From positions 310,001-374,000 of the forward strand of contig JAEUKH010000029.1 of NCBI GenBank assembly GCA_016792845.1: a DNA stretch of 64,000 nucleotides. Reading direction: 5' to 3'. The notes under the pieces were generated by a model that did not search any database, was not told where the DNA came from, and saw only the letters and a list, made by a program, of their open reading frames with translations. Position 1 is the first letter of the stretch. Every line of letters starts with the position of its first letter. This document shows positions 39,126 to 48,495 of the stretch, piece after piece. The position numbers and the translations under genes are program-made. The stretch comes from Myxococcales bacterium. Its GTDB lineage: Bacteria; Myxococcota_A; Polyangia; Polyangiales; Ga0077539.

Positions 39126-39827
39126 TCAGCGCAGGGCGCGGCCGATGACGACGGGGGTGGCGATCATCCACTCGCGTGGGGTCTCGTCGCCGATCCAGCC
39201 GTAGGCGATGCCCGCGCCGGTGGCGGGGTCGGTGTCGACCCTGAGCACGCCTTGGCCGAAGCCCGTGGCGCCAGAGGCCGTGCGCGCGTCGCTGGCGTGG
39301 GGCAAGCTCGTCGCGTCTGCGATGCGGAGCAAGACGCCCCCCGCGACCGCCGTCGGCGCCGCCATCACGAAGGCCACATGGCCCGTGTTGCGTGACGGAA
39401 ACCACCTCGGCCGGGGCCACGCCAAGACGTCTCCGGGCTGGGCCTCCGAGAGCCGCGGAACGCGCCGCCACGGGCCCGCCGCCCCGCCCTGCCCGAGGGC
39501 CGGAGCCCGCGCGATGGCGCGGTAGAAATCAACCGCGAGCGGGCGCCCGCTGTGAAGGCTCGCCAAGGCGCCCGGTGCGCTCTGGCGCAAGACCCAAGCG
39601 GCCATGGCCGAGCAGTCCCACTCGTAGCGCCCCGAGGCCGGGTCGACGCGGGTGCTGTGGCTGTAGCGGCCCACCGTCTGGGTGGCGGCGATGCGCTCGA
39701 TGACGGCCACCGTGGCGGCCGAAGGGTTGGGCTGGCGCTGGGCGTTGAGCGCCGCGGGGGCCGTGAAGATCACCCCGAGCGAGAGCAGCGCGAGGCGAGG
39801 CACGGCGGGCGCGGTGGGTGGCGACAT
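39126..39827 (-). CDS. exported NlpC/P60-like cysteine peptidase or amidase
   Basis: A 233-residue protein with a signal peptide (LALLSLGVIFTAPAALNAQ). The papain-like core shows the catalytic cysteine in YEWDCSAM (Cys72) and the histidine in NTGHVAFVM (His150), the Cys-His order of NlpC/P60 and CHAP-like enzymes. PGDVLAWPRP between them fits as well. Peptidoglycan hydrolysis in the periplasm is the likely job. The substrate is inferred. It diverges from ybaB. Confidence 0.78.
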   Translation of the reverse strand: MSPPTAPAVPRLALLSLGVIFTAPAALNAQRQPNPSAATVAVIERIAATQTVGRYSHSTRVDPASGRYEWDCSAMAAWVLRQSAPGALASLHSGRPLAVDFYRAIARAPALGQGGAAGPWRRVPRLSEAQPGDVLAWPRPRWFPSRNTGHVAFVMAAPTAVAGGVLLRIADATSLPHASDARTASGATGFGQGVLRVDTDPATGAGIAYGWIGDETPREWMIATPVVIGRALR

Positions 39828-39967
39828 CGAGAGCCGAGACGCTTGAGGCTGGCAGAAGTTCCGTCGGTCGGTGGCGGGGGCAACACTTTGGTGTATGAGA
39901 GCCGCACCCTGCGGAGGGCGACCGCGCGATGGTCGACCCAGTGGCGGAAGAAAGAAGAGCGGTTTCC

Positions 39968-40285
39968 ATGCAGATGCGCGGTGGGATGAATGAGGTCTTG
40001 CGTCAAGCTGCCCGACTTCAAAGGAAGATCGAAGAGACCAAGGCTGCCTTTTCGAGCCAGACCCTCGAAGTGACGGGCGCCAACGACAAGGTGAAGGTCA
40101 CGGCGAGCCTCGCGCGCGAGGTGGTCCGCATCGAGATCGACCCCGCGTTTCTGGCAGAAGACCGTGAGTTCGCGCTCGACGCCGCGGTGGGCACCATCAA
40201 CGCCGCGCTCAAGAAGGCCTCTGACGCGATGGAGGCCGAGCTCAACAAGGTCACCGGCGGCGTCAAGATCCCGGGCGTTCTCTGA
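39968..40285 (+). CDS. YbaB/EbfC nucleoid-associated protein
   Basis: A small DNA-binding protein of about 105 residues. The N-terminal coiled-coil (MNEVLRQAARLQRKIEETKAAF), VEVTGANDKVKVTA-like strand and KASDAMEAELNKVTGG tail match the YbaB/EbfC dimer. It occurs just before recR, as in most bacteria, although dnaX, which often comes first, is not upstream here. The ATG at 39968 is preceded by GAAGAGCGG. Confidence 0.92.
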   Translation: MQMRGGMNEVLRQAARLQRKIEETKAAFSSQTLEVTGANDKVKVTASLAREVVRIEIDPAFLAEDREFALDAAVGTINAALKKASDAMEAELNKVTGGVKIPGVL

Positions 40286-40306
40286 GTCTGCGCGTGGTGC
40301 ACGGCG

Positions 40307-40921
40307 ATGCGTCAACGACCTCTCGGCGATGATGGCGACCCGATCGGGCATCTGGTGCGTCTGCTCACGCGACTGCCGGGCGTCGGCGAGAAGTCTGCGC
40401 GACGTATCGCCCACCATGTGCTGAGCGCTGAGATCGATTTCGTGCAGACCCTCGGCGACGCCATCGCGACGCTGCCCGAGCGCGTGCGGCGGTGCGTCGA
40501 GTGCGGCAACTACACCAGCTTTGATCGCTGCGCGGTGTGCGCCGATCCGCGCCGAGGGGGCGACGTGCTCTGTGTGGTGTGGCGCCCGTCTGAGGTCGAT
40601 GCGATCGAGCGGAGCCGGTCGTTTCAAGGGCGATACCACGTTCTGCACACGCTGCTCGACCCTTTGGGGGGGGTGGGGCCGGCGGAGTTTCCGCTTGATG
40701 CCTTGGTGACCCGCGTGCGCGATGAGCAGGTGCGCGAGGTGATCTTGGCGACGCCGCCCACGGTCGAGGGTGAGGCGACCTCGCTCTATGTCGCCGAGGC
40801 CCTGCGGGCCCAAGGCGTCAGCGTCTCGCGCATTGCCAGCGGCGTACCGCACGGCGGTGATCTTGAGTTTACCGACCCGATCACCCTGGGGCGCGCCCTC
40901 GAAGGGCGCCGAACGCTGTAG
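40307..40921 (+). CDS. recR: recombination mediator RecR
   Basis: Works with RecO and RecF to load RecA on gapped DNA. 204 residues: the HhH motif LTRLPGVGEKSARRIAHHVL, the zinc finger CVECGNYTSFDRCAVCADP, and the Toprim domain (VLCVVWRPSEVDAIERS, VREVILATPPTVEGEATSLYVAE) ending with GGDLEFTDPITLGRALEGRR. All as expected. It follows ybaB by 21 bases. Confidence 0.96.
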   Translation: MRQRPLGDDGDPIGHLVRLLTRLPGVGEKSARRIAHHVLSAEIDFVQTLGDAIATLPERVRRCVECGNYTSFDRCAVCADPRRGGDVLCVVWRPSEVDAIERSRSFQGRYHVLHTLLDPLGGVGPAEFPLDALVTRVRDEQVREVILATPPTVEGEATSLYVAEALRAQGVSVSRIASGVPHGGDLEFTDPITLGRALEGRRTL

Positions 40922-40925
40922 AAAT

Positions 40926-40949
40926 CAGCCCTTCTGGGTATAGGGGCTG
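40926..40949 (+). terminator. hairpin after recR
   Basis: CAGCCC and GGGCTG make a six-base stem with a 12-base loop, five bases after the recR stop, followed by an A-run instead of a T-run. A weak terminator or a structured element of the following leader. Confidence 0.3.
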
Positions 40950-41055
40950 AAAAAACGGCGAGGGCTTGTAAACGGTGCTTCTGTAAAGGCGTCGGGCGAG
41001 GGTACTCTCCGCGGCTGCATTCTCATCGGCAAGAGAGGCGCGGAGAGATCGGTCG

Positions 41056-43002
41056 ATGTCCGACGACGCACGCAAGGACCAGCGGTTGAAGGCCCAGACC
41101 CTGCGGGCCAAGTACAAGAGCGCGACGCTTGACGAATTCGTCGAGCAGTACAGCAAAGACATCTCGCGCACGGGCATGTTCATCAAGACGCCCAAGCCAC
41201 CCGCGCTTGGTGCCTTGTTGAAGCTTGAGATTCAGCTCAAAGACGGCACCCCCGTGTTGATGGCGGTGGGTCGCGTGGTGCAACGCCGCGAGGAGGCCGA
41301 AGCAAACGCCGAGGCGCCCGCAGGGATGGGCATCCGCTTTTTGAAGCTCGAAGGCCCCTCGCAAGAGACCATCGATCGCATCATGGCGCTCAAGGGCGAG
41401 CAGGCCGGGCCGCACTTCGAGAGCCTGCGCCCGCCGCCCGGTGATGCCGGCAACGGCGCGTTCTTCGGGGTTCAAGGGGCAGGCACCCAGACCCTCCCCG
41501 AGCAAGACCGCACCGTGATGCGGCAGATGAACGCCCTGCTCGGTGAGGCCCTTCGCCAGGTTAATGAGCCGCAAGGCGAAGAGAAGCCGACGGGCAAGGG
41601 CACCATCCTCGGCATGGCCCCGGTGAACCAAGAGCAGGTTCAAGAAGCCATCGCCCGCGCGAAGTCTGAGCAGGCTCGCAAAGAGGCCGCTCTGGCCGAG
41701 AAAGAGGCCGCTGCCAAGGCCGAGAGCGAGAAGGCCGAGAGCGAGGCCGCCGCGAAGGCTCAAGCCGAGAAAGAAGCGGCTGAGAGAGCGGCCGCCGCCA
41801 AGGCTGAGGCCGAGAGAGAGGCCGCCGCCAAGGCCGAGGCCGCCAAGGCTGAGGCCGAGAGAGAGGCCGCCGCCAAGGCTGAGGCCGCCAGCGAGGCCGC
41901 TGTCAAGGCCGAACCCGCGAAGGCTGAACCCGCGAAGGCTGAAGACGAAGAAGAGGCTCCGGTGCCCGGCGGCACGCTCCTCGGCTTGGCCCCCTTCGTC
42001 GATGGCATTCTCGAAGAGTCGACCAAGGTCGCCTCAAACACCGAGATCAACAACGCCCTCACGGCGATGAAGACCTTGGGTGACGACGGCGAGCCCGCGA
42101 AGGCCGAAGAGCCCGCGAAGGCCGAAGAGCCTGCGAAGGCCGAAGAGCCTGCGAAGGCCGAAGAGCCCGCGAAGACCGAAGAGCCCGCGAAGGCCGAAGA
42201 GCCCGCGAAGACCGAAGAGCCCGCGAAGGCCGAAGAGCCTGCGAAGACCGAAGAGCCCGCGAAGGCCGAGGTTGTCGCCAAGGTCGAAGAGAAGAAGCCC
42301 GAGCCCAAGACCGAAGAGCCTGCGAAGGCTGAGGTCGTCGCCAAGGTCGAAGAGAAGAAGCCTGCGGCTGCCAAGGTCGAAGAGAAGAAGCCCGAGCCCA
42401 AGGTCGCTGACGCGAAGGCCGTCGAGGCGCCCAAGGCTTCGCTCGCCGCGACGCACGAAAAGAACAACAACCGGGTGTTCATCGTGATCGCGGTCCTCGC
42501 GGCGCTCGCGATCGGGGCCTACGTGCTCTTTGGCGGCGGCAACACGCCGACCCCCGCAGAGCCTGCGTCGAACACCTCGTCTGAGACGACGCCTCCGCCC
42601 GCGCCGCCTTCAGAGCCCGCTGCGCCGCCCGCTGCGCCTCCGCCGAGCACCGAGCCCGCCGCGGCCGTGCAGCCCTCGCCCGCCGACCCGATGGCCCAAC
42701 CCCCGCCGCAGCAGGTGCAGCCCGAGGCGCCCGTCGCAGAGGCCCCCGCGCCTCAGCCCGAAGCGCCCGCACCGACGGTGGCCCCCGAACCTACCCCCGA
42801 GCCCGTGGCGCCTGCACGACCGAACATCGCCGCGCGTCCGACGCCGGTCGCCGCGCCCCGTCGCCCCGTGGCAGCCCCCGCGCCGCAAGCGCCCGCGGCC
42901 CAGCCGGCGCCGCCGGTGCGTGCCCCACCGCCGCCCAACAGCCCCCCGCCCGCGCCCACCGCGCCCCCGGCCGCGGGGCCCATCCCCCAGAACCCCTTCT
43001 GA
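41056..43002 (+). CDS. PilZ-domain membrane protein with KAEEPA repeats
   Basis: A 648-residue protein. The N-terminal ~110 residues form a PilZ-type domain as in myxobacteria (YSKDISRTGMFIKTPKPPALG, VGRVVQRREEAE, GMGIRFLKLEG). The segment 200-300 is an Ala/Glu/Lys coiled-coil; 346-405 is ten exact EPAKAE units; 474-490 is a membrane helix (VFIVIAVLAALAIGAYVLF). The rest is a Pro/Ala-rich tail, presumably periplasmic. PilZ proteins read cyclic di-GMP or act in type IV pilus function; I do not see the full RxxxR, so c-di-GMP binding is unproven. The ATG follows GGAGAG. Confidence 0.8.
   Translation: MSDDARKDQRLKAQTLRAKYKSATLDEFVEQYSKDISRTGMFIKTPKPPALGALLKLEIQLKDGTPVLMAVGRVVQRREEAEANAEAPAGMGIRFLKLEGPSQETIDRIMALKGEQAGPHFESLRPPPGDAGNGAFFGVQGAGTQTLPEQDRTVMRQMNALLGEALRQVNEPQGEEKPTGKGTILGMAPVNQEQVQEAIARAKSEQARKEAALAEKEAAAKAESEKAESEAAAKAQAEKEAAERAAAAKAEAEREAAAKAEAAKAEAEREAAAKAEAASEAAVKAEPAKAEPAKAEDEEEAPVPGGTLLGLAPFVDGILEESTKVASNTEINNALTAMKTLGDDGEPAKAEEPAKAEEPAKAEEPAKAEEPAKTEEPAKAEEPAKTEEPAKAEEPAKTEEPAKAEVVAKVEEKKPEPKTEEPAKAEVVAKVEEKKPAAAKVEEKKPEPKVADAKAVEAPKASLAATHEKNNNRVFIVIAVLAALAIGAYVLFGGGNTPTPAEPASNTSSETTPPPAPPSEPAAPPAAPPPSTEPAAAVQPSPADPMAQPPPQQVQPEAPVAEAPAPQPEAPAPTVAPEPTPEPVAPARPNIAARPTPVAAPRRPVAAPAPQAPAAQPAPPVRAPPPPNSPPPAPTAPPAAGPIPQNPF
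42091..42270. repeat. ten tandem 18-base repeats
   Basis: Exact or near-exact units of gagcccgcgaaggccgaa (some with acc for gcc) run head to tail and encode Glu-Pro-Ala-Lys-Ala/Thr-Glu in the PilZ protein. Length variation between strains is likely. Confidence 0.85.
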
Positions 43003-43050
43003 GCCTCGCACGGGGCCCCGCTGGCCCCGGTGCCGATCGCACCCTCGCCT

Positions 43051-46000
43051 TCAGACGCCCGTGAGCTCGACCCAGCGCTTGAGAAACTCAAGCATCGTGG
43101 GGCGTCGCCGCGGGTCAATCTGGCTCGCGTCGGTGAGCAACGCGATGAGCGCATCACGGCGCGGCACCTCGGGAAGCTGCGACCAGGGCAGCGAGAGCGA
43201 GCCGTGACGCACCAAAATCGTCTGGAGATCGGGTTGCCCCTCAAGGAAGGGGTTGACCCCCGTGAGAAGCTCAAAAATCACTACAGAAAGCGAGTAAACA
43301 TCGACCGCAGGGCCGAAGGGCGAGAGCCCCCGCGCGACCTCGGGGGCGATGTATCCGGGCGTGCCCGTGACCCCCTCGTGCGGCCCCGCGCGCTCGGCCT
43401 CGGTGGCGACGCCGAAGTCAATGAGCACCGCGCGCACGACCTCGGTCGCAGACCAAAGGGCTTCGGTGAGCGCTTCGCCCTCAGGGAGCTCAGCCTGCGC
43501 GAGCAGGTTGGCGGGCTTCACGTCGCGGTGCAAGACGCCCTTGCCGTGCAGATACGCCAGGGCCCGCGCCACGTCGCGAACGAGCGGCGCGAGGTGCGCC
43601 AACGAGAGCTTGCCGAGCTTTTGCAAGAGCGTCTCAAGCGACGCGCCGGGGATGTACTCGACCGCGATGTACGCACCCTCGTCGACGAAGCCCGCGTCGA
43701 CCAGCGACACGATGTTCGGGTGAACCACCCCCGCGAGGCGCATCATCTCGCCTTCGAACATCTGCCGGGCCATCTCGGCCGAGGCGCCTCGAAAGCGCGT
43801 CCACGGGAGGAGCTTCACCACCACGCGCTTGCCGGGCGCAGGGCCCTCAGCGAAAAACGTCGACGCGATGCCGCCCTCGTGGGCGCTCGAGAGCTCGCCG
43901 AGCACGCGCAAGCGCGCGATGTAGCGAACGCCCTCCTGGTCGCTGCCGAGCGCCGCGGCCTGGGCGCGCACTTGCACCAGGGCCTTGGCCAGAATGCCGC
44001 GAACACCCGCCCCGATGAGCGGGCCGCAGTCGTTCGCGATCGACTCCGAGAGGGTCGACAGCTCGCTGAGATAGTGGCTCACGACCTCGGCGCGGCGCGA
44101 GGCGTCGACGAAGCTCAGCGAGGTCGCCGTGAGCATCCGATTGAGCTTGCCCGCGCGGTCGGCGAGGCTCTCGGTCGTCGGCGCGCCGGTCGCCGCGGCC
44201 CCGCGCTCGGCGTCGAGGGTCAACGCAAAGGTCGCGTCTTCGCGCGCCCTCCGCAGGGTGTCTGCGATGTTGGCGACATCGGCGAGGTCGAAGCGCGGGA
44301 GCCCCGACCAGTGCACCTCGGGGCGGCGCTGGCCGAGGGTCGCGAGCTCGGAGCCGAGGGCGCTCAGCACGTTGCCGAGCCGCGCGCGGTCACCCCCCGC
44401 AAGGGTCGCGAGCTCGTGCAGGTCGCGCGCGATGTCGCGCCCCGCGCGAGACATGAGCTCCATCACCCGAAAGAGCCGCTCGACGGCCTCTTGCGAGACC
44501 TCTTCGCCGAGCCAGCGGCGCATCCGAACCTGGCTCGGTTGGAGCACCCCGCGCACCGCGAACCACACCAACATCGCGAGCGGCGCGCTGTCGTCGAAGC
44601 CCTCGCGCAAGGGCTCTGCGAGCGACTCGATGGCGTTGGCGATGTAGCGCTGAACCCCGGGCTGGGCGAAGGTCGGCTCGTCGGCGAGGCGGTCGAGGGT
44701 CTCGAACACCTGCTCGCGCAAGGTCTCTTGCGCGATGCGACGGTTGGTCGGCGGCACCCGCGGCAACACCGCCGCCGAGCGCAACAGCCAGCGACGCCAT
44801 GAGAACACTTGCGGCGTCGGGCGCCGGAGCCCCGTCCACACCATTTTGAGGAGGCGCTGCCTGAGGGCGTCGATCATCGAGAGCGCCGCCGCGCGGGGCC
44901 CGCCCTCGGCGATGCGGTACGCGATCACCTCAAGGTCGCCGTGCACCACGAGGTCGACGATCTCTTCGAGCACCATCGCGCCCCGCGCCGCCATCCGCGC
45001 GTTCTCTTGCCCGAGGGCCCGCGCGCTGTTGCCGACCAGAATGTCAATCTCGGCCGAGAAGGCGTCGACCTGAGCGCGCAAGCCCGAGGCCCCGGGCGAG
45101 CGCGCGATCAACGCCGCGAGCTCTTGAACCAGCCCAAACGGCGTGCGGGTCTCGTCGAGGGCGCCCAACCTCGCGGCCATCGCCGCGGCGCGTTCTGCGC
45201 GCTCGGCCTCGATGCCCGCGGGGCCCTTGAAGAGCTCGGCCCGCGCCCGGAGGTCCTGGGCGAGGAGCTCGATCAACGCGCGGGCGTCGGTGTCGCGCTG
45301 CCAGATCTCTTGCAGCGAGCGGGCGAGGGCCGTCCACGCTTCGGGGTTGCCCCGGGGGATGAAGCTCCGAATCGGGTCGACCCAGTTCGTGCCGCCGTCG
45401 AGGGCGAGATCGGGCAGGCCCACCGCGAGCGCCGCCACCAGCGACTGATCGGCCACCGCGGCGCCCGACTCACCCAGATCGACGCCCGCCGCCCCCGCGA
45501 TGGCCTCGTACGAGCTGCGCTCGCCCCCGACGATGGTGTTGCGCCGCGCGTGAAGCTCGGCCGGCGCGAACACCGAGAGGTTACCCAGCGCCGCGTAGGC
45601 ACGGCGACGCAAGAGCGTGGGCACCTCGCCCACGAACAAGCTCACGAGGCGCTCTCCCACGCGCGCGACCGAGCCCGAGAGCCGACCGAAGGCGCGGGCC
45701 GAGCGCGACCACACCTCGAAGCGGTCGTGCTCAAGGAGCATCACCAAGGCCTCAAGGATGCTGTACACCGTGGCCTCGGGCAGCTCCCGGGCGACGTCGT
45801 CGTGTTGGGCCAGCGCCTGCAGAAGACGGCCCGCACGCAGGGCGTCGCGCACGTTGCGAGAGGCCATGAGGACGGTCGTCCAAAGGGCGGGGCTCACCAG
45901 CGCGATGAGCGCGAGGGGGCGCACGAAGGTGCCCTTGAGGTCGCCCTGGAGTAACAGAAAATCGAGGGTCGTCTGCGCCCAGGTCGGCAACTCTGTCGGT

Positions 46001-46707
46001 CGCTCGGCGCGGAGGTACAGCGTCAAGAGCTCGGCGCACTCGTCGCTGGTGGCGCGCTCCATACGGCGGCGCAGCGCGGCCACGAGCATGAGATGCCCGG
46101 TGGCCGAGGGGTCGAGCCCTTGCGGCGTCACACCGGGGATTTCGCGCGAGTGCAGCACCTCCCGCGCGAGCACGATGGCGCGCGAGGCGCCCACCACCAC
46201 GCCTGCGATGTTCTCGCGGGCACGCATGTACCCGTGAAGCGCGCGGGTCATGGGCAGAAGGTCAACCGGGTCGTGGCTGTACACCCGCTCGGCGTTGCGG
46301 GTGGTGGCTTCGAGCTCTTCGTGGAGCTGAACCACCGCGGAGACGAGGTCGCGAAACTTCACCCCGAGGGGGATGGTGACCCCGGCCCACTCGATCCACC
46401 GGAGGATGGCGGCCTCACGGGCTGCGGGGTCGTCGACCGCCGAGAGCCCCGCCCAGAGGGTCACCGCGCGCTCATCGTCGAGGTCTTCGGTCCACCGGAG
46501 GAGGACACCCAGGGCCGAGCTCCGGGTCACCCGCGTGGCGGCCTCGCGGGCCTGCAACGGCGGGCGCGTTGACCACCGCATGGCCACCGGGCGGGTGCCC
46601 ACCACGGGGTCGGTCGGCACCGCAGGCCCGATGGCGAGCGGCATCGCAGGGGGCCGCGGAAGTGGGCCCGTCACCTCGGCATCGTCTGCGTCGTCTGGCT
46701 CACTCAC
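43051..46707 (-). CDS. giant Ser/Thr protein kinase with C-terminal catalytic domain
   Basis: A 1218-residue soluble protein. Residues ~60-930 are all-helical, with no recognised domain, resembling HEAT/ARM-like solenoids. The Hanks kinase domain is at the C-terminus (~945-1215). It has the lysine in VVVKLLPW, HRDVKPANLL (His1060) with the catalytic Asp, IDFGVATEAE, GTPGYIAPEVA, and DVYSLSVVIFELLTG. The Gly-rich loop is weak (EGGIASTFFAEG). Most myxobacterial kinases carry the domain at the N-terminus with a membrane anchor; here the order is reversed and no anchor is present. The start is GTG. Target unknown. Confidence 0.88.
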   Translation of the reverse strand: MSEPDDADDAEVTGPLPRPPAMPLAIGPAVPTDPVVGTRPVAMRWSTRPPLQAREAATRVTRSSALGVLLRWTEDLDDERAVTLWAGLSAVDDPAAREAAILRWIEWAGVTIPLGVKFRDLVSAVVQLHEELEATTRNAERVYSHDPVDLLPMTRALHGYMRARENIAGVVVGASRAIVLAREVLHSREIPGVTPQGLDPSATGHLMLVAALRRRMERATSDECAELLTLYLRAERPTELPTWAQTTLDFLLLQGDLKGTFVRPLALIALVSPALWTTVLMASRNVRDALRAGRLLQALAQHDDVARELPEATVYSILEALVMLLEHDRFEVWSRSARAFGRLSGSVARVGERLVSLFVGEVPTLLRRRAYAALGNLSVFAPAELHARRNTIVGGERSSYEAIAGAAGVDLGESGAAVADQSLVAALAVGLPDLALDGGTNWVDPIRSFIPRGNPEAWTALARSLQEIWQRDTDARALIELLAQDLRARAELFKGPAGIEAERAERAAAMAARLGALDETRTPFGLVQELAALIARSPGASGLRAQVDAFSAEIDILVGNSARALGQENARMAARGAMVLEEIVDLVVHGDLEVIAYRIAEGGPRAAALSMIDALRQRLLKMVWTGLRRPTPQVFSWRRWLLRSAAVLPRVPPTNRRIAQETLREQVFETLDRLADEPTFAQPGVQRYIANAIESLAEPLREGFDDSAPLAMLVWFAVRGVLQPSQVRMRRWLGEEVSQEAVERLFRVMELMSRAGRDIARDLHELATLAGGDRARLGNVLSALGSELATLGQRRPEVHWSGLPRFDLADVANIADTLRRAREDATFALTLDAERGAAATGAPTTESLADRAGKLNRMLTATSLSFVDASRRAEVVSHYLSELSTLSESIANDCGPLIGAGVRGILAKALVQVRAQAAALGSDQEGVRYIARLRVLGELSSAHEGGIASTFFAEGPAPGKRVVVKLLPWTRFRGASAEMARQMFEGEMMRLAGVVHPNIVSLVDAGFVDEGAYIAVEYIPGASLETLLQKLGKLSLAHLAPLVRDVARALAYLHGKGVLHRDVKPANLLAQAELPEGEALTEALWSATEVVRAVLIDFGVATEAERAGPHEGVTGTPGYIAPEVARGLSPFGPAVDVYSLSVVIFELLTGVNPFLEGQPDLQTILVRHGSLSLPWSQLPEVPRRDALIALLTDASQIDPRRRPTMLEFLKRWVELTGV

Positions 46708-46779
46708 GCGGGTCGCCCGAGTCTAAACCAACCCGAGCACACCCATGAACGATTTGCACACCGACCCCGCCGTTACCCG

Positions 46780-48495
46780 TCACGCGTCAGCGGTGCGGCG
46801 GTCGACCCCGATGCGGGCGACCCACAAGCTCGCGACGACATTGAGGGCGATCCAGCCGAAGTAGAGCCCGCGCCCGAGCGGCGCATCGCCCCAGCCGAGC
46901 CACCACTCGCTGAGCAGGTACGACGCGATGCCCAAGGCCACGCCGCCGATGGGGGCCCGCAACGCGCGCTTCGAGAAGCCCAAACCCACCAGCGCGAAGA
47001 CCACCACCAGGTTGGCGCTCAACAACCAACGGTGCCAACCCGCCCCGAGGAGCACCAGATCCCACGAGGCCAGGGGCCGCATGGCGAGCTCCATCCCGGG
47101 GAGCTGATGCGACAAGAACTTCGGCAAGAAGAAGCCGCCGACGCCGGTCAGCCAGGCCGGCACCACCCACCCGAGCGACAACGAGCCCTGCCGGCTCTTC
47201 ACCCAGAACCCCAGCAGCAGCGACACGAGCGCGAGCACCGCCGCGCGGGTCACGCCCTGGTGCCAGAGCACCCCCTCGGCCGCGCGCTCGGCGGAGACGA
47301 TCCCCGCGCCGTAGAGCTCGGGCTGCGCGCCACCGTGCGCGGTCTGCGAAGCATAGCCCTTGAGGAGACGCTCGACCGCGTCAGGGTCGGTGACCCCGAG
47401 CGAGACCAGGAGCGCGGCCGCGCCGGCGACATGCGGGGCCGCCATCGAAGTGCCCGAGAAAGCTGCAAATTGCTCACAACGGTTACGCCCGCGCTCGCAG
47501 ATCGTCTGCTGCACGATGCGAACCCCCGGCGCCGCGAGGTCGACCTCAGGCCCGCGCGACGAGAAGAACGCGATCTGGTCGCCGTCGTCGATGGCGCTCA
47601 CCGCGAGGGCGCCCTCTTCGTTCGCCGGAGAGCCCACCGCGCGCCCGCTGTTGCCCGCGGCGCACACCACCGTGGCGCCCCGCCGACGGGCGTAGGCGAC
47701 AGCCTGGGCCATCACCCGCGAGCGGCCGTCACCGCCGAGCGAGAGGTTGATGACCTGGGCCCCGTGGTCGGCCGCCCAACGGATGCCCTCGGCCACGTTG
47801 GCGAGGCTCCCGCGCCCCATGGCGTCGAGCACTTTGACAGGCAGAATCGTCGCGCAATAGGCGACCCCCGCGCCGCCGAGGGCGTTGTGCGTGGTCTGCG
47901 CGATGGTGCCAGCGACGTGGGTGCCGTGCCCCTGATCGTCGTTGGCGTGCGCGGTGTGGTTGACGAAGTTGTACCCCGCGAGGCAGCGGGTGCCCGCGAG
48001 GTCGGTGACGCGCGTGAAATCACCGTGATTTTCGCACGCGACTCCGGTGTCGACGACGGCCACGACGGCCCCCGCGCCGCAGGTCACCTCCCAAGCGCGC
48101 TCGACCCCGAGACGGCGCAGACCCCACTGATCTGAAAACATCGGGTCGTTGGGGGTGAAAAGCGCTTGATAAGTGATGTTCTCATCGGCCGCTTCGACGT
48201 CGGCGTCGGCCCGAAGGCGGCGCAAGGTCTGGGCGAGCCGGGCCCGCGGCACCGTCGTGAGGTAGACGCCGTCGGCGGACGCGAGGTGACTGTTGGGGCG
48301 GAGCGTCAGCCCCAAGGCCTGGGCAACGTCAGCGACGGCCTCGGGGCCCTCGCCGTCGTCGAGATCGACTACAATTTCAGCCTGATCGTCGGCCTGCGGC
48401 GGCGTCTGTGCGCCCACCGGGGCGGCCCCCACGGTCACCGCCAGAACCGAGCCCAGCAGGGCCGAAACCACTCTGATCATCGAGCGCGCGCGCAT
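46780..48495 (-). CDS. subtilisin-like serine protease with polytopic C-terminus
   Basis: A 571-residue S8 protease. A signal peptide (RVVSALLGSVLAVTVGAAPVGAQ) is followed by an I9-like propeptide region (about 40-110). The catalytic triad is Asp149 (AVVDTG), His190 (GHGTHVAGTI) and Ser350 (FSGTSMAAPHVAG), with the oxyanion Asn282 in AAGNSG. After residue ~410 the protein has about five hydrophobic segments (VLALVSLLLGFWV, ANLVVVFALVGLGF, VALGIASYLLSEWW, GLYFGWIALNVVASLWV), so it is anchored in the membrane. It sits between two Ser/Thr kinase genes. The ATG at 48495 is preceded by GAGG. Confidence 0.9.
   Translation of the reverse strand: MRARSMIRVVSALLGSVLAVTVGAAPVGAQTPPQADDQAEIVVDLDDGEGPEAVADVAQALGLTLRPNSHLASADGVYLTTVPRARLAQTLRRLRADADVEAADENITYQALFTPNDPMFSDQWGLRRLGVERAWEVTCGAGAVVAVVDTGVACENHGDFTRVTDLAGTRCLAGYNFVNHTAHANDDQGHGTHVAGTIAQTTHNALGGAGVAYCATILPVKVLDAMGRGSLANVAEGIRWAADHGAQVINLSLGGDGRSRVMAQAVAYARRRGATVVCAAGNSGRAVGSPANEEGALAVSAIDDGDQIAFFSSRGPEVDLAAPGVRIVQQTICERGRNRCEQFAAFSGTSMAAPHVAGAAALLVSLGVTDPDAVERLLKGYASQTAHGGAQPELYGAGIVSAERAAEGVLWHQGVTRAAVLALVSLLLGFWVKSRQGSLSLGWVVPAWLTGVGGFFLPKFLSHQLPGMELAMRPLASWDLVLLGAGWHRWLLSANLVVVFALVGLGFSKRALRAPIGGVALGIASYLLSEWWLGWGDAPLGRGLYFGWIALNVVASLWVARIGVDRRTADA

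Noticed and set aside
39828-39967. Gap before ybaB checked for the 4.5S/SRP RNA gene or dnaX
   Set aside because: No SRP tetraloop core and no dnaX-like open frame; only the ybaB ribosome-binding site is clear.
42091-42270. Regular 18-base repeats considered as a CRISPR array
   Set aside because: There are no spacers; units are contiguous, in frame and encode EPAKAE within the PilZ protein.
43030-44802. Antisense open frame of 590 codons inside the large kinase gene
   Set aside because: It mirrors the kinase coding frame and has Arg/His/Gly-rich low complexity with no recognisable motif.
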